The notes beneath the pieces are model-generated. The model worked only from the letters and a program-made list of their open reading frames with translations. It searched no databases and had not been told where the DNA came from. From positions 28,362 through 92,361 of the forward strand of contig JAIQFN010000020.1 of assembly GCA_020073265.1 (NCBI GenBank): a DNA stretch of 64,000 nt, written 5' to 3'. Positions 8,873 to 17,743 of the stretch are shown in pieces. Numbering within the stretch: position 1 is the first letter of the stretch; each line of letters opens with the position of its first letter. The stretch comes from Terriglobia bacterium. GTDB lineage: Bacteria > Acidobacteriota > Terriglobia > Bryobacterales > Bryobacteraceae. The translations under genes were made by a program, and so were the position numbers.

Positions 8873-9760
8873 ATGCAGATTCGCGTCCCAGCTTCGAGCG
8901 CTAACCTTGGCCCCGGATTCGACGCCTTGGGCATGGCGCTGGGCATTTACCTGACGTGCCGGTTCGAGCCGGCCGAGCAACTCTCCATCCGCGTGCGCGG
9001 CCGCGACGCCGATCAGATCTCCACCGGCGCGAACAACCTGATCTGGGAGACGGCGCTGGCGGTGGCCAGGGACGTGGGCGGGAAGCTGCCGGCCATCGCG
9101 CTCGAAATCGACAACGACATACCCATCGGAAAGGGACTAGGCTCGAGCGCGGCCGCGCTGATCGCCGGCGTGGTGATCGCCGATCACCTGCTGGGCCTGA
9201 ATTGGAAGCCGCATCGCATTCTGGACGAAGCCGCGCGGATCGAAGGCCATCCCGACAATGTCGCGGCGTGCGTGCTGGGATCGATCGTGGCGAGTGCCAT
9301 CGATGCGGGCGGCGTGGCGCGCGCGGTGCGGCTGGAGTTGCCCGCGCGCTATGGCGTGGCCGTGGTGGTTCCGGATTTTGTCCTGCCCACCAGCGAAGCG
9401 CGCAAGGTGCTGCCCGACTGCTATTCCCGCCAGGACGCCATCTTCAACGTGCAGCGCAGCGCCTTGCTGATTGCGGCGCTCGCCACCGGAACCACCAGCG
9501 CTTTTCCGGTCGCGTTCGAAGACCGGCTGCACCAGCCCTATCGCTATTCGCTGGTACCGGGGCTGGAGGAAATGGTCAACCTGCGCGCGCCCGGCCTGCT
9601 GGGATGCGCGCTCAGCGGCGCGGGTCCGTCGATTCTGGTGTTTTACGAACGCGGCTGCGAGCAGGTGTGCGACCTGGTGCGCCAGATCTTCGCGCTGCAT
9701 GGGCACAAGTCGGAAACGCTGTGGGTGCACATTTCCGAACGTGGGTATGAGCTGAGTTGA
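8873..9760 (+). CDS. thrB: homoserine kinase
   Basis: This 295-residue GHMP kinase phosphorylates L-homoserine with ATP in threonine biosynthesis, in the cytoplasm. The N-terminal VPASSANLGPGFDALG segment is diagnostic for ThrB. The ATP-binding GHMP motif PIGKGLGSSAAA lies at residues 84-95, and the C-terminal glycine-rich GCALSGAGPSI segment is also present. The length agrees with the family. It lies 15 bases after the Gfo/Idh/MocA gene on the same strand. Neither thrA nor thrC is in the window, so the threonine pathway is dispersed in this genome. Confidence 0.93.
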   Translation: MQIRVPASSANLGPGFDALGMALGIYLTCRFEPAEQLSIRVRGRDADQISTGANNLIWETALAVARDVGGKLPAIALEIDNDIPIGKGLGSSAAALIAGVVIADHLLGLNWKPHRILDEAARIEGHPDNVAACVLGSIVASAIDAGGVARAVRLELPARYGVAVVVPDFVLPTSEARKVLPDCYSRQDAIFNVQRSALLIAALATGTTSAFPVAFEDRLHQPYRYSLVPGLEEMVNLRAPGLLGCALSGAGPSILVFYERGCEQVCDLVRQIFALHGHKSETLWVHISERGYELS

Positions 9761-9781
9761 TTGCCGGCGTTCGCCACCAGC

Positions 9782-10456
9782 TTACACGCCGCGGCGGTTG
9801 CCCCACAGGTCGATGTGCAGACGCGGTGTGAATCGGTAGCCTTCGCGCTTGGCAATTTCCGCCAGCCAACGGCCGCGCTCCGCCAACGCTGCCGCGTCGA
9901 TGCCCTCCGCCATTAGCAGCACTCGTCCCTTCGCCGCTCCGATTTCCTCCACCATCGCGCGCACCTGCGCCAGGTCGCCCGGCTCGACGATGACAAATTT
10001 CAGTTGATACGGATAGAGCTGGATCAACCGCTTCAGGATCTCGGGCTGATAACGCAGCCGGTCATGCTGATCGGCCCAGCGCCCGCCATCGCGTTCGTGC
10101 GGCGTCGAATTGGCAAGCTTGGGGCTGATGCTCATCAAGTCGCAGCGCACCGGTACGTCCACGGTCCCGGCGGTCTCAATGGTGACGTGCTGGCTGAGCC
10201 GCTGGGTCAGTTCTTCGATCTGCGGTGCGATCATCGGCTCGCCGCCGGTCACGACAACGTGCGACGCGCCATACCGGTTGACCTCCTCGACGATCGAATC
10301 GATGGAACGTTCTTCGCCCTCCGGCTGCCAGGAAGTGTAGGGCGTGTCGCACCAGGCACATCGCAGATTGCAGCCGCTGGTGCGCACGAAAACAGAAGGC
10401 GTGCCGATCAGCGCACCTTCGCCTTGAATGGAATAAAAAATTTCAGCGATTCTCAC
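9782..10456 (-). CDS. queE: 7-carboxy-7-deazaguanine synthase
   Basis: This radical SAM enzyme converts 6-carboxy-tetrahydropterin to 7-carboxy-7-deazaguanine in queuosine biosynthesis. With a GTG start at 10454-10456 it has 224 residues and begins [14 protein letters not shown], the usual QueE N-terminus. The cluster-binding cysteines are C29, C33 and C36 in CNLRCAWC, followed by the substrate-binding [13 protein letters not shown] for SAM binding lies near residue 72. The frame stays open 32 codons upstream, but that part is inside queC and reads as low-quality sequence, so the GTG is preferred. It overlaps the end of queC by 14 bases, so translation is probably coupled. Confidence 0.93.
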   Translation of the reverse strand: MRIAEIFYSIQGEGALIGTPSVFVRTSGCNLRCAWCDTPYTSWQPEGEERSIDSIVEEVNRYGASHVVVTGGEPMIAPQIEELTQRLSQHVTIETAGTVDVPVRCDLMSISPKLANSTPHERDGGRWADQHDRLRYQPEILKRLIQLYPYQLKFVIVEPGDLAQVRAMVEEIGAAKGRVLLMAEGIDAAALAERGRWLAEIAKREGYRFTPRLHIDLWGNRRGV

Positions 10457-11126
10457 TCGTGTACTCGAGCGGATCCTTGAGACCCGCTTCGGCGAAACCG
10501 CGCAGCCGCAGCCGGCAGGAATCGCACAGACCGCACGGGCGGCCGTTCTCATCGGGATCGTAACAACTGTGAGTCAGACGGAAGTCAACGCCGAGTTCGG
10601 CGCCTAGCTTGATGATCGCGCATTTCGAAAGTTGAATCAAAGGCGTGTGGATCTTCACTCGCGTGCGGCCCTCGACGCCAGCCTTGGTGGCGAGATTCGC
10701 CATGCGCTCGAAGGCCTGGATGAATTCGGGCCGGCAGTCCGGATAACCCGAGTAATCGATGGCGTTGACGCCCAGGAAAATGTCGGAGCAGTCCAGAACT
10801 TCCGCCCAGGCGAGCGCGAACGCGAGAAAGACGGTGTTGCGAGCCGGGACGTAAGTGATCGGGATGCCGGCGCTCACCCCTGATTTCGGCACGTCGATAT
10901 CAGCCGTCAAAGCCGAGCCGCCCAACAGCCGCAAGTCGATCGGGACAACCAGGTGTTGCGCCGCGCCCAGGCTCTCAGCCACTCGAGCCGCGGCCTTCAG
11001 TTCCACGCGATGCCGCTGGCCGTAGTCGAAGCTCAAGGCGTAGCACGCGAAGCCTTCGCGCCGCGCAACGGCCAGAGTGGTGGCTGAATCCAGGCCGCCA
11101 CTCAACAAACATATTGCGGGTTTCAT
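10443..11126 (-). CDS. queC: 7-cyano-7-deazaguanine (preQ0) synthase
   Basis: QueC converts 7-carboxy-7-deazaguanine to preQ0 using ATP and ammonia. The protein has 227 residues from the ATG at 11124-11126. The PP-loop SGGLDS is at residues 9-14, and the zinc-binding cysteines are C188, C198, C201 and C204, in the usual CX9CX2CX2C arrangement. A TTG eight codons upstream would also be in frame, but a TATAAT-like -10 element covers that position, so the ATG is the likelier start. It is the first gene of a queC-queE operon and is divergent from the desulfurase-mnmA operon, giving two tRNA-modification operons back to back. Confidence 0.95.
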   Translation of the reverse strand: MKPAICLLSGGLDSATTLAVARREGFACYALSFDYGQRHRVELKAAARVAESLGAAQHLVVPIDLRLLGGSALTADIDVPKSGVSAGIPITYVPARNTVFLAFALAWAEVLDCSDIFLGVNAIDYSGYPDCRPEFIQAFERMANLATKAGVEGRTRVKIHTPLIQLSKCAIIKLGAELGVDFRLTHSCYDPDENGRPCGLCDSCRLRLRGFAEAGLKDPLEYTSENR

Positions 11127-11149
11127 GTCGCAGCCATGGGGACCCTTCA

Positions 11150-11155
11150 ATTATA
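11150..11155 (-). promoter_or_regulatory. candidate -10 element of the queC promoter
   Basis: The minus strand reads TATAAT at 11155-11150, 24 bases before the chosen queC ATG. A transcript would then start around 11143 and have a very short leader. Just upstream are two small hairpins (CTATC/GATAG and GGCG/CGCC). No clear -35 hexamer is seen at the right distance, so this is a weak call. Confidence 0.35.
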
Positions 11156-11231
11156 GGCGACCCGCCTATCTTTTCGGATAGTCCCTACAAGAACAATTGG
11201 TCGGCGTAACGTTGTTAAACTGATAGTTGAA

Positions 11232-12395
11232 GTGCGGCGTTACTACTTTGATCACAACGCGACCACGCCCGTATCTGCGGAGGTACTCGAAGTACTGGTT
11301 CCAGCCCTACTTGAAGTGTACGGAAACGCCTCCAGTATCCACCGGGAGGGCCAGTTGGCCAAGCAGAAGCTGGAAGCCGCGCGCCGCCACACCGCTGCCC
11401 TGCTGCATGCCGACCCCAAGGAACTGGTGTTTCTGAGCGGCGGCACCGAGGCCGACAACCTGGCGATCCTTGGAACCGTGCGCGCGAATCCGTCCGCCAA
11501 AAAGCACGTGATCACGACCGCCATCGAGCATCCCGCGGTGCTGAATACCTGCCGCGAGCTGGAGCGGGAGGGAGTCGAAGTGACCTATGTTCGCGTTGGC
11601 TCCGACGGGGTCGTCGATCCGGCAGATGTCCGGCGAGCGCTGCGGCCGGAAACGGTCTTAATTTCCGTGATGCACGTCAACAACGAGCTGGGCACCGTCC
11701 AGCCTCTCGCGGAAATCTCCTCCATCGCGCGCGAAGCCGGAGTTCTGTTCCACTCCGACGGCGTGCAGGCAGCCGGCAAGATTCCGACGGACGTGAAGGC
11801 GCTGGGCGTCGATCTGTATTCGATCAGCGGCCACAAGCTGTATGCGCCCAAGGGAATCGGAGCGCTGTACGTGCAGAGCGACACGCGGCTGTGGCCGATT
11901 CAGTTCGGCGGACGTCACGAGCGCGAGCGCCGGCCCGGCACCGAGAACGTTCCGGGTGCGTTGGCACTGGGCTGCGCCGCCGCGGCAGCCGAGGCCGACC
12001 TGGTTACAGAATCGGCGCGCATCGCTGAATTGCGTGACCGATTGGAACGCGGCATTCTGGATCGCGTTCCCGCGTGCGGCGTCAACGGCAGCCTCTCGCG
12101 ACGCGGCCCTAACACCACCAATATTTTCTTTGACGGCGTGGAAGGCGAGGCCATGCTGATCTCGCTCGACTTGAAGGGTTTCGCGGTGTCGAGCGGCGCG
12201 GCCTGCTCGAGCGGCGCCGTCGAGCCGTCGCACGTACTGCTGGCCATCGGATTGGCGCGGGAACGCGCGCGCGCCAGTCTGCGATTCTCATTGGGCCGCT
12301 CCAACACCGCCGAGCAAGTGGACGCGTTGATCGATGCGGTCGCCGAATCGGCCGCGCAGTTGCGAAAGCTCTCGCCCACCTACACCAGTGCCTGA
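11232..12395 (+). CDS. cysteine desulfurase (NifS/IscS type)
   Basis: This 387-residue PLP enzyme takes sulfur from cysteine as a protein-bound persulfide for Fe-S clusters and thiolated tRNA. The N-terminus YYFDHNATTP is typical. The PLP-binding Lys is K202 in SGHKLYAPKG, and the catalytic Cys is C325 in SGAACSSGAVEPSH. A GTG start at 11232-11234 is used; no good ribosome binding site is visible. The mnmA start lies inside its last codons (8-base overlap), which fits a dedicated sulfur donor for tRNA 2-thiolation, although a housekeeping Fe-S role is also possible. It is divergent from queC. Confidence 0.92.
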   Translation: MRRYYFDHNATTPVSAEVLEVLVPALLEVYGNASSIHREGQLAKQKLEAARRHTAALLHADPKELVFLSGGTEADNLAILGTVRANPSAKKHVITTAIEHPAVLNTCRELEREGVEVTYVRVGSDGVVDPADVRRALRPETVLISVMHVNNELGTVQPLAEISSIAREAGVLFHSDGVQAAGKIPTDVKALGVDLYSISGHKLYAPKGIGALYVQSDTRLWPIQFGGRHERERRPGTENVPGALALGCAAAAAEADLVTESARIAELRDRLERGILDRVPACGVNGSLSRRGPNTTNIFFDGVEGEAMLISLDLKGFAVSSGAACSSGAVEPSHVLLAIGLARERARASLRFSLGRSNTAEQVDALIDAVAESAAQLRKLSPTYTSA

Positions 12396-13497
12396 CAACC
12401 TTACAGCCGTCGCCATGTCGGGCGGAGTGGACAGCTCCGTCGTCGCGGGACTCTTGCAGCAACGCGGCGCGCGCGTGGTCGGCTTGACCATGCAGCTTTG
12501 GAACCAGCGGCGCTTGCCGGAATTGGTTCCCGAAGGCGGACCCACCGGCCGCTGCTGCTCGCTCGACGACGTCTACGACGCACGCTACGTGGCGCAGCAC
12601 CTCGGCATTCCCTACTACGTGATCAATTTCGAAGACCGCTTCGAAGAGCAGGTGGTCCGCCCCTTCATCGATGAGTATCTGGCCGGACGCACGCCGATCC
12701 CCTGCACGCTATGCAACAACTTCGTCAAGTTCGATCAATTTCTGGACATGGCCGCGGGCGTCGGCGCGTCGCGCATCGCCACCGGGCACTACGCGCGCCT
12801 CTCTTATGATGAGCCCAGCGGCCGCTACCAGTTGCGCCGCAGCGTGGACACCTCCAAGGACCAGACCTATTTTCTGTTCGGATTGAAGCAGGAGCAGTTG
12901 GCCCGCACCGATTTCCCCCTCGGTGGATTCACCAAGCCGCAAGTGCGGGAACTGGCGCGCGAGCTCGGACTGCCGGTGGCCGAGAAGCCCGACAGCCAGG
13001 AAATCTGCTTCGTGCCCAACGGCGACTACGCGGCCTTCATCGATGCATATTTCCGCGAGCGCGGCATCGAGCCGGACCGCACGCACGGCGAGATCCTGGA
13101 CACCGAAGGGCACGTCCTGGGCGAGCACGAAGGCGTGCACCGCTTCACCGTGGGACAACGCCGCGGACTGCGCATCGCCGCCCGCGAGCCTTTGTACGTG
13201 ATCGCCACCGAGCCTGCCTCACAGCGCGTCATCGTCGGCCGCAATGAAGATTTGCTGCGCGCCCGCCTGGTGGCCGCCGATGTCAACTGGATTTCGATCC
13301 CACCCATCTCGACGCCCACGCGCGCCCACGTCAGAATTCGAAACAAGCACCTGCCCGCGCTGGCGACGCTCTATCCGACGACGGATCCCGCCCGCGTCGA
13401 AGTTCATTTCGACGAACCACAGCGCGCCGTGACCCCTGGACAAGGCGCGGTCTTTTACGGCGGCGACCTCGTGCTGGGCGGAGGGTGGATAGAATAA
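12388..13497 (+). CDS. mnmA: tRNA-specific 2-thiouridylase
   Basis: MnmA (TrmU) makes 2-thiouridine at the wobble position 34 of tRNA-Lys, -Glu and -Gln with ATP and a persulfide sulfur. The protein has 369 residues from a GTG at 12388-12390, which overlaps the desulfurase stop. The PP-loop is SGGVDSS at 11-17. The two catalytic cysteines are C106 (IPCTLCN) and C207 (EICFVPNGDYAAFI). A longer frame opens upstream inside the desulfurase gene but is not part of the protein. One of its expected substrates, tRNA-Lys(TTT), is encoded 5 kb away in this window. Confidence 0.94.
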   Translation: MPDNLTAVAMSGGVDSSVVAGLLQQRGARVVGLTMQLWNQRRLPELVPEGGPTGRCCSLDDVYDARYVAQHLGIPYYVINFEDRFEEQVVRPFIDEYLAGRTPIPCTLCNNFVKFDQFLDMAAGVGASRIATGHYARLSYDEPSGRYQLRRSVDTSKDQTYFLFGLKQEQLARTDFPLGGFTKPQVRELARELGLPVAEKPDSQEICFVPNGDYAAFIDAYFRERGIEPDRTHGEILDTEGHVLGEHEGVHRFTVGQRRGLRIAAREPLYVIATEPASQRVIVGRNEDLLRARLVAADVNWISIPPISTPTRAHVRIRNKHLPALATLYPTTDPARVEVHFDEPQRAVTPGQGAVFYGGDLVLGGGWIE

Positions 13498-14360
13498 CGT
13501 TCATCCAATACCTGATCGCCAAGTTCGTGTTGTGGTCGCTCGCGCATTCGCCTCTGGGGCTGGCCCGTTTCTACGCCAGGCTACTGGATCTGGCCGTCCC
13601 GCGTTTGCGGCGGACCGCGCGGCGAAACCTCGAGCTGGCATACCCTCGAAAAACGGCGGCCGAACGAGAGGCCATTACCAACCAGGTCTTTCTCTCCATT
13701 GCCCGCCTGCTGTATGCCTTCGCGCGTTTTCCGCAGATCAACCGCGAAAACATTTCTAACTGGATCCGTTACGAAGGTCTGGAGCATTACCTCGAAGCAA
13801 AGAAAGCCGGCCACGGCATTTTGGTCGCCACCGCGCACTTCGGCAATTGGGAGCTGAGCGCGTTCGCGCACGCCCTCATGACCGAGCCGATGCACGTTAT
13901 GATCCGGCCGCTGGACAATCCTGCCATCGACCGGCTAGTAGAAGAACGCCGCCAGCTCTCCGGCAATAAGCTGATCGCGAAGCGGGACGGCGCCCGCGCG
14001 GTCCTGCGCGCCTTGCAGCAAAACGACGCAGTCGGCATTCTGATCGACCAGAACACCTCGCTCGACGAAGGAGCCTTCGTTGATTTCTTCGGTACACCGG
14101 CCTGCGCTAACACCGCATTCGCGAAAATCGCCGCGCGCACCGGCGCCGCCGTCATACCAGGTTTCGCGCTTTGGTCGGAAAACGAAACGCGCTACGTGCT
14201 CCGCTTCTATCCGCCCATCGCGATGTCCGGCGATGCCGCCATAGACACCCAGCGCATCCACAAATCTCTGGAAGACGTCATCCGGGAGCATCCGGGGCAG
14301 TGGCTCTGGATTCACCGTCGCTGGAAAACGCGGCGTCCTGGCGAGCCGCCCCTGTATTGA
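13485..14360 (+). CDS. LpxL/HtrB-like lysophospholipid or lipid A acyltransferase
   Basis: This 291-residue membrane-associated acyltransferase belongs to the lipid A late-acyltransferase family, which transfers a fatty acyl chain to the lipid A precursor on the inner-membrane surface. A hydrophobic N-terminal anchor (about residues 5-25) is followed by the catalytic HX4E motif, H118 to E123 in HFGNWE. The later segments IDQN and FFGTPA are also characteristic. The start GTG at 13485 overlaps the end of mnmA by 13 bases, so it is translated from the same transcript as the tRNA thiolation genes although its role is in the envelope. The exact acyl acceptor is not known. Confidence 0.88.
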   Translation: MDRITFIQYLIAKFVLWSLAHSPLGLARFYARLLDLAVPRLRRTARRNLELAYPRKTAAEREAITNQVFLSIARLLYAFARFPQINRENISNWIRYEGLEHYLEAKKAGHGILVATAHFGNWELSAFAHALMTEPMHVMIRPLDNPAIDRLVEERRQLSGNKLIAKRDGARAVLRALQQNDAVGILIDQNTSLDEGAFVDFFGTPACANTAFAKIAARTGAAVIPGFALWSENETRYVLRFYPPIAMSGDAAIDTQRIHKSLEDVIREHPGQWLWIHRRWKTRRPGEPPLY

Positions 14361-14372
14361 AGTTAGAAATTA

Positions 14373-14378
14373 TATAAT
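14373..14378 (+). promoter_or_regulatory. candidate -10 element upstream of the VWA gene
   Basis: The gap between the acyltransferase and the VWA gene contains an AT-rich tract with a perfect TATAAT at 14373-14378, about 93 bases before the ATG. No -35 hexamer with a normal spacer is evident, so this is a weak promoter call. The remainder of the 110-base gap holds no other feature. Confidence 0.35.
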
Positions 14379-14470
14379 GACACGTAAGTGATTGCATACA
14401 AATATGCTTCGTCTTGAGGCTGTCTATGCATGTAACCGCGGGCGTTAGACGGACATCTCTTCAATGACCG

Positions 14471-15544
14471 ATGTCGGCTTCACCAGGTTCAGTTTCGCGG
14501 CGCGAATTTATGAGGATAGCGGCACTGGCCCCGGCCGCACGTCTACTCGCCGGCCAGGACGCAAAGGATACGACCTTCAGCACCGACGTCAAAGTGGTCA
14601 ACGTGCTCGCCACCGTGCGCGACAAGCAAGGCAAAATCGTCCGCGACCTGAGCCAGGAAGATTTCCTACTGGACGAAGACGGCCGGCCGCAGAGCATTCG
14701 ATATTTCGCGCGTGAATCCAACCTCCCTCTGACGCTCGGCTTGCTGGTGGATACCAGCGGCAGCCAGCGCCGCGTGCTCGGAGAAGAGCGGACCGCGAGC
14801 TACCGCTTTCTGGATCAGGTTCTGAGCGACAAGGACCAAGCGTTCATCATCCACTTCGACAGCGAGGTGGAGCTGCTCGAGGATCTCACCTCCTCACGTA
14901 AGAAGCTGGAGGATGCCCTGGCTCAAATAGAGCTTCCGGCGCAACAACGGCAGCAACGGCAACGTCCCCAATTGGGCGGCGGCTACCCAGGAGGCGGGCG
15001 ACGCCGTGGCGGCTATCCTGGCGGCGGGCGGCGCGGCGCTGGAGGAACCGAGCTCTACGACGCCATCCTGCTGGCGTCTGACGAACTCATGAAGAAGCAG
15101 AGCGGGCGCAAAGCGCTGATCGTGCTCACCGACGGCGTGGACAACGGCAGCAAGGTCGGCTTAAACCGCGCGTTCGAGGCGGGTCAGCAGGCCGACACTC
15201 TGGTCTACGGCGTCAGAATCGCCGATCCGGATGCCTACAACGGCTCCGGCCGATCGCGCAGAGGCGGCGCTCCCCCGCCCTACGTCTATGGCGACCGGCT
15301 GGACGGCAAGAAGACCTTGCAGCGGCTGTGCGATCCCACCGGCGGCGCTTACTTCGATGTGTCCAACAAAGAACCGCTCGACAAGATCTACGGACAGATT
15401 CAAGAGGAGCTGCGCAACCAGTACAGCCTCGGCTACACGTCCGACCGCGCCGGCGCAGGCCCCGGTTATCGCAGGATTCACCTGACAACCAAGCGGAGCG
15501 GCCTGCTGGTGCGGACGCGCGACGGGTATTACGCCAACGGCTAG
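14471..15544 (+). CDS. VWFA-related acidobacterial domain protein
   Basis: This 357-residue exported protein matches the VWFA-related family that is expanded in Acidobacteriota. SRREFMRIAALA at the N-terminus looks like a twin-arginine signal. A short beta domain with FLLDEDGRPQ comes next. The von Willebrand A fold has a metal-ion-dependent adhesion site DTSGS near residue 94 and a later LTDGVDNGS. A glycine/arginine-rich insertion at about residues 165-192, including two near-identical GGYPGGGRR units, interrupts the A domain. The function of the family is unknown; a surface or periplasmic binding role is inferred. Confidence 0.88.
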   Translation: MSASPGSVSRREFMRIAALAPAARLLAGQDAKDTTFSTDVKVVNVLATVRDKQGKIVRDLSQEDFLLDEDGRPQSIRYFARESNLPLTLGLLVDTSGSQRRVLGEERTASYRFLDQVLSDKDQAFIIHFDSEVELLEDLTSSRKKLEDALAQIELPAQQRQQRQRPQLGGGYPGGGRRRGGYPGGGRRGAGGTELYDAILLASDELMKKQSGRKALIVLTDGVDNGSKVGLNRAFEAGQQADTLVYGVRIADPDAYNGSGRSRRGGAPPPYVYGDRLDGKKTLQRLCDPTGGAYFDVSNKEPLDKIYGQIQEELRNQYSLGYTSDRAGAGPGYRRIHLTTKRSGLLVRTRDGYYANG

Positions 15545-15563
15545 CAGCGGCCGAAGCGGCGTG

Positions 15564-16085
15564 CTACGTGTTGATCAACAGCGTGGTCGCAGCGATCGCA
15601 GCGCCGGCAAGCGCTCCCGCTATCGAGGCGTACCAGATCAAGGCGCGCTTGCTCAGAATCGCGAGCGAGGCAAACACAATGGAGATTTCGAGGAACACTT
15701 CGCCGAAGTGCAGCCGCAGCGCCTGTCGTCCTTTGAGATGGCTTTCCTGCTCTAAGCCCTGGGCCTCTTTCTGAATCTCATCGTCGTCGTGCCTGTACTT
15801 TTCGGCGTTCTTGGCGTATTGCTCGCTCATCGCGTCGTTCTTCAGCGAGGCGAACAGATCCCGGACAAACTCTGATTCGTAGCGGCGAATCGACTTGGCT
15901 TGATAATACGACCACTGGTCCGAAGCCTTCTGCTGATTGAGCAGTTCCTCGGTGGTCGTCAGATGACCCAGCACCGAAACAATAGCCAGAACCGCGGCGA
16001 TGATCGCCATCGTGGCGGCAACTCGCTTGTCGAAGCTGCCGTGGGCGTGCTCGGCTTGTTCTTGCAGTTCTTCGGCTGAGGGCAT
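15564..16085 (-). CDS. DUF4337 family membrane protein
   Basis: This 173-residue protein has one membrane segment at about residues 22-43, a long charged helical middle (about 50-120, likely coiled coil) and two further hydrophobic segments near the C-terminus. This layout, with the motif DQWSYYQAKSIR after the first segment, matches the DUF4337 family of unknown function. It is convergent with the VWA gene and divergent from glnA, and has its own leader of about 150 bases shared with glnA. No operon partner is present. Confidence 0.8.
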   Translation of the reverse strand: MPSAEELQEQAEHAHGSFDKRVAATMAIIAAVLAIVSVLGHLTTTEELLNQQKASDQWSYYQAKSIRRYESEFVRDLFASLKNDAMSEQYAKNAEKYRHDDDEIQKEAQGLEQESHLKGRQALRLHFGEVFLEISIVFASLAILSKRALIWYASIAGALAGAAIAATTLLINT

Positions 16086-16234
16086 CCCTCTATCATAAGG
16101 AAGTCGAGCAGCCCGCGAAAGAGTTGTTTATGCGGTCCATTCAAAGATTGGATTGGTCTAGTGCGCGTCCGCGGCCAGTGGGTGCGGTATCCTGGAAAGG
16201 TTATTTTTCGATGGCAAACCCCAGGAGGATTTAG

Positions 16235-17644
16235 ATGAACGCTAAAGAAGTGTTGGACTTCGCCAAGAAGCATCAGGCCAAACAATTGGATCTGCGATTT
16301 TCCGACATCCCCGGACTCCAGCACCACGTGTCCTATCCGATGAGCGAGCTGTCGGAAGAGAGCTTCGCGGAAGGCTTCGGCATGGACGGCTCCTCGATCC
16401 GCGGCTGGGCCGCCATCAACGAGAGCGACATGCTGCTGATCCCGGACCCGACCACCGCCTTCATGGACCCGTTCTACGAGATCCCCACGCTGGTGATGGT
16501 GTGCGACGTGATCGATCCCATCACGCGCCAGAACTACAACCGCGACCCGCGCTGGATCGCGCGCAAAGCCGAGCTGTACCTGAAGAACTCCGGCATCGGC
16601 GACACGGCCTACTTCGGCGCCGAAGCCGAGTTCTTCATCTTCGACAACGTGCGCTTCGATCAGAACCAGCACTCCGGCTTCTACTTCATCGACGCCGAAG
16701 AGGGCCGCTGGAACTCGGGCCGCGAGGGCGACAACCTGGGCTACCGGCCGCGCTACAAGGAAGGTTATTTCCCGGTGCCGCCCACCGATCACTACCAGGG
16801 CCTCAGGGCCCAGATGGTAGAGACCATGATCCAGTGCGGCTTGAACATCGAGTGCCATCACCACGAGGTGGCCACCGGCGGGCAGTGCGAGATCGACCAG
16901 CGCTACAACACGCTGCTGAAATCGGCCGACAACATGATGCTGTACAAGTACGTGATCCGCAACGTGGCGCAGGCCAACGGCAAGACCGTAACGTTCATGC
17001 CCAAGCCGCTGTTCCAGGACAACGGCAGCGGGATGCACACGCACCAGAGCATCTGGACCGGCGGCAAGCCGCTGTTCGGCGGCGACGGCTACGCGGGGCT
17101 GAGTCCGCTGGCCCTGAATTATATCGGCGGGTTGTTGAAGCACGCCCGGGCGCTGTCGGCGATCATCGCGCCGACCACCAACAGCTACAAGCGGCTGGTA
17201 CCGGGCTACGAGGCGCCGGTGAACCTGGCGTACTCGCGGCGCAACCGCTCGGCAGCCTGCCGCATTCCGATGTACTCGGCTTCTCCCAAGGCCAAGCGGG
17301 TGGAGTTCCGGCCGCCGGATCCGTCCTCGAATCCGTACCTGGCGTTCGCGGCCATGCTGATGGCGGGCTTGGACGGGGTGATAAACAAGCTGGAGCCGGG
17401 CGAGCCGCTGGACAAGGACATCTACGATCTGTCGCCGGAGGAGATGCGCAGCGTGCCGAGTATGCCGGCCTCGCTCGAGGAAGCGCTGGCGTGTCTGGAA
17501 GAGGATCACGACTTCCTGCTGAAGGGCGACGTGTTCAGCGAGGACCTGATCGAGACCTTCATCGACTACAAGCGCCGCAACGAGGCGGATGCCATCCGGT
17601 TGCGGCCGCATCCGTACGAGTTCGCGCTGTATTACGACATCTAG
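16235..17644 (+). CDS. glnA: glutamine synthetase type I
   Basis: This 469-residue dodecameric GSI makes glutamine from glutamate, ammonia and ATP. The beta-grasp N-domain contains MDGSSIRGW, and the catalytic barrel contains the metal-binding GAEAEFF and the NRSAACRIP segment. The regulatory tyrosine of adenylylated (beta-type) enzymes is present at Y397 in DIYDLSPEE, the same number as in E. coli, so control by adenylyltransferase is expected. The ATG has an AGGAGGA ribosome binding site at 16222-16228. A palindromic element follows 3 bases after the stop. A very long frame on the opposite strand is a shadow of its codon usage. Confidence 0.97.
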   Translation: MNAKEVLDFAKKHQAKQLDLRFSDIPGLQHHVSYPMSELSEESFAEGFGMDGSSIRGWAAINESDMLLIPDPTTAFMDPFYEIPTLVMVCDVIDPITRQNYNRDPRWIARKAELYLKNSGIGDTAYFGAEAEFFIFDNVRFDQNQHSGFYFIDAEEGRWNSGREGDNLGYRPRYKEGYFPVPPTDHYQGLRAQMVETMIQCGLNIECHHHEVATGGQCEIDQRYNTLLKSADNMMLYKYVIRNVAQANGKTVTFMPKPLFQDNGSGMHTHQSIWTGGKPLFGGDGYAGLSPLALNYIGGLLKHARALSAIIAPTTNSYKRLVPGYEAPVNLAYSRRNRSAACRIPMYSASPKAKRVEFRPPDPSSNPYLAFAAMLMAGLDGVINKLEPGEPLDKDIYDLSPEEMRSVPSMPASLEEALACLEEDHDFLLKGDVFSEDLIETFIDYKRRNEADAIRLRPHPYEFALYYDI

Positions 17645-17647
17645 CCG

Positions 17648-17667
17648 GGGACAGACGAATCTGTCCC
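17648..17667 (+). repeat. palindromic element (GACAGA family), copy 1, after glnA
   Basis: The arms GGGACAGA (17648-17655) and TCTGTCCC (17660-17667) form a perfect 8-bp hairpin with loop CGAA, 3 bases after the glnA stop codon. No run of T follows, so it is not a classical terminator. It matches copy 2 near 17713-17731 at nearly every base when that copy is read on the other strand. Confidence 0.8.
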
Positions 17668-17712
17668 AAGCGGCAGAGTGTCGGCTGAATTAGATTCGAG
17701 GGCTCTGCGCGT

Positions 17713-17731
17713 GGACAGATCCGTCTGTCCC
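17713..17731 (-). repeat. palindromic element (GACAGA family), copy 2, after urate oxidase gene
   Basis: Read on the minus strand this is GGGACAGACGGATCTGTCC, with arms GGACAGA and TCTGTCC. It lies 12 bases after the stop codon of the leftward urate oxidase gene. It differs from copy 1 at one base within the shared 19 bases. The two copies are in opposite orientation, each in the sense of its own upstream gene. Confidence 0.8.
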
Positions 17732-17743
17732 TGTGCGTTGACG

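Noticed and set aside
9782..10552. A longer queE starting 32 codons upstream
   Set aside because: The additional part lies inside queC and has no similarity to QueE proteins; the GTG at 10456 gives the usual N-terminus.
15959..17611. A 550-codon frame on the minus strand opposite glnA
   Set aside because: It is exactly opposite a strongly conserved gene, its protein has no recognisable motif, and long opposite frames are expected from GC-rich codon usage.
17648..17667. Intrinsic terminator after glnA
   Set aside because: The hairpin is good but no T-run follows, and a near-identical copy lies nearby, so a repeat element is the better call.
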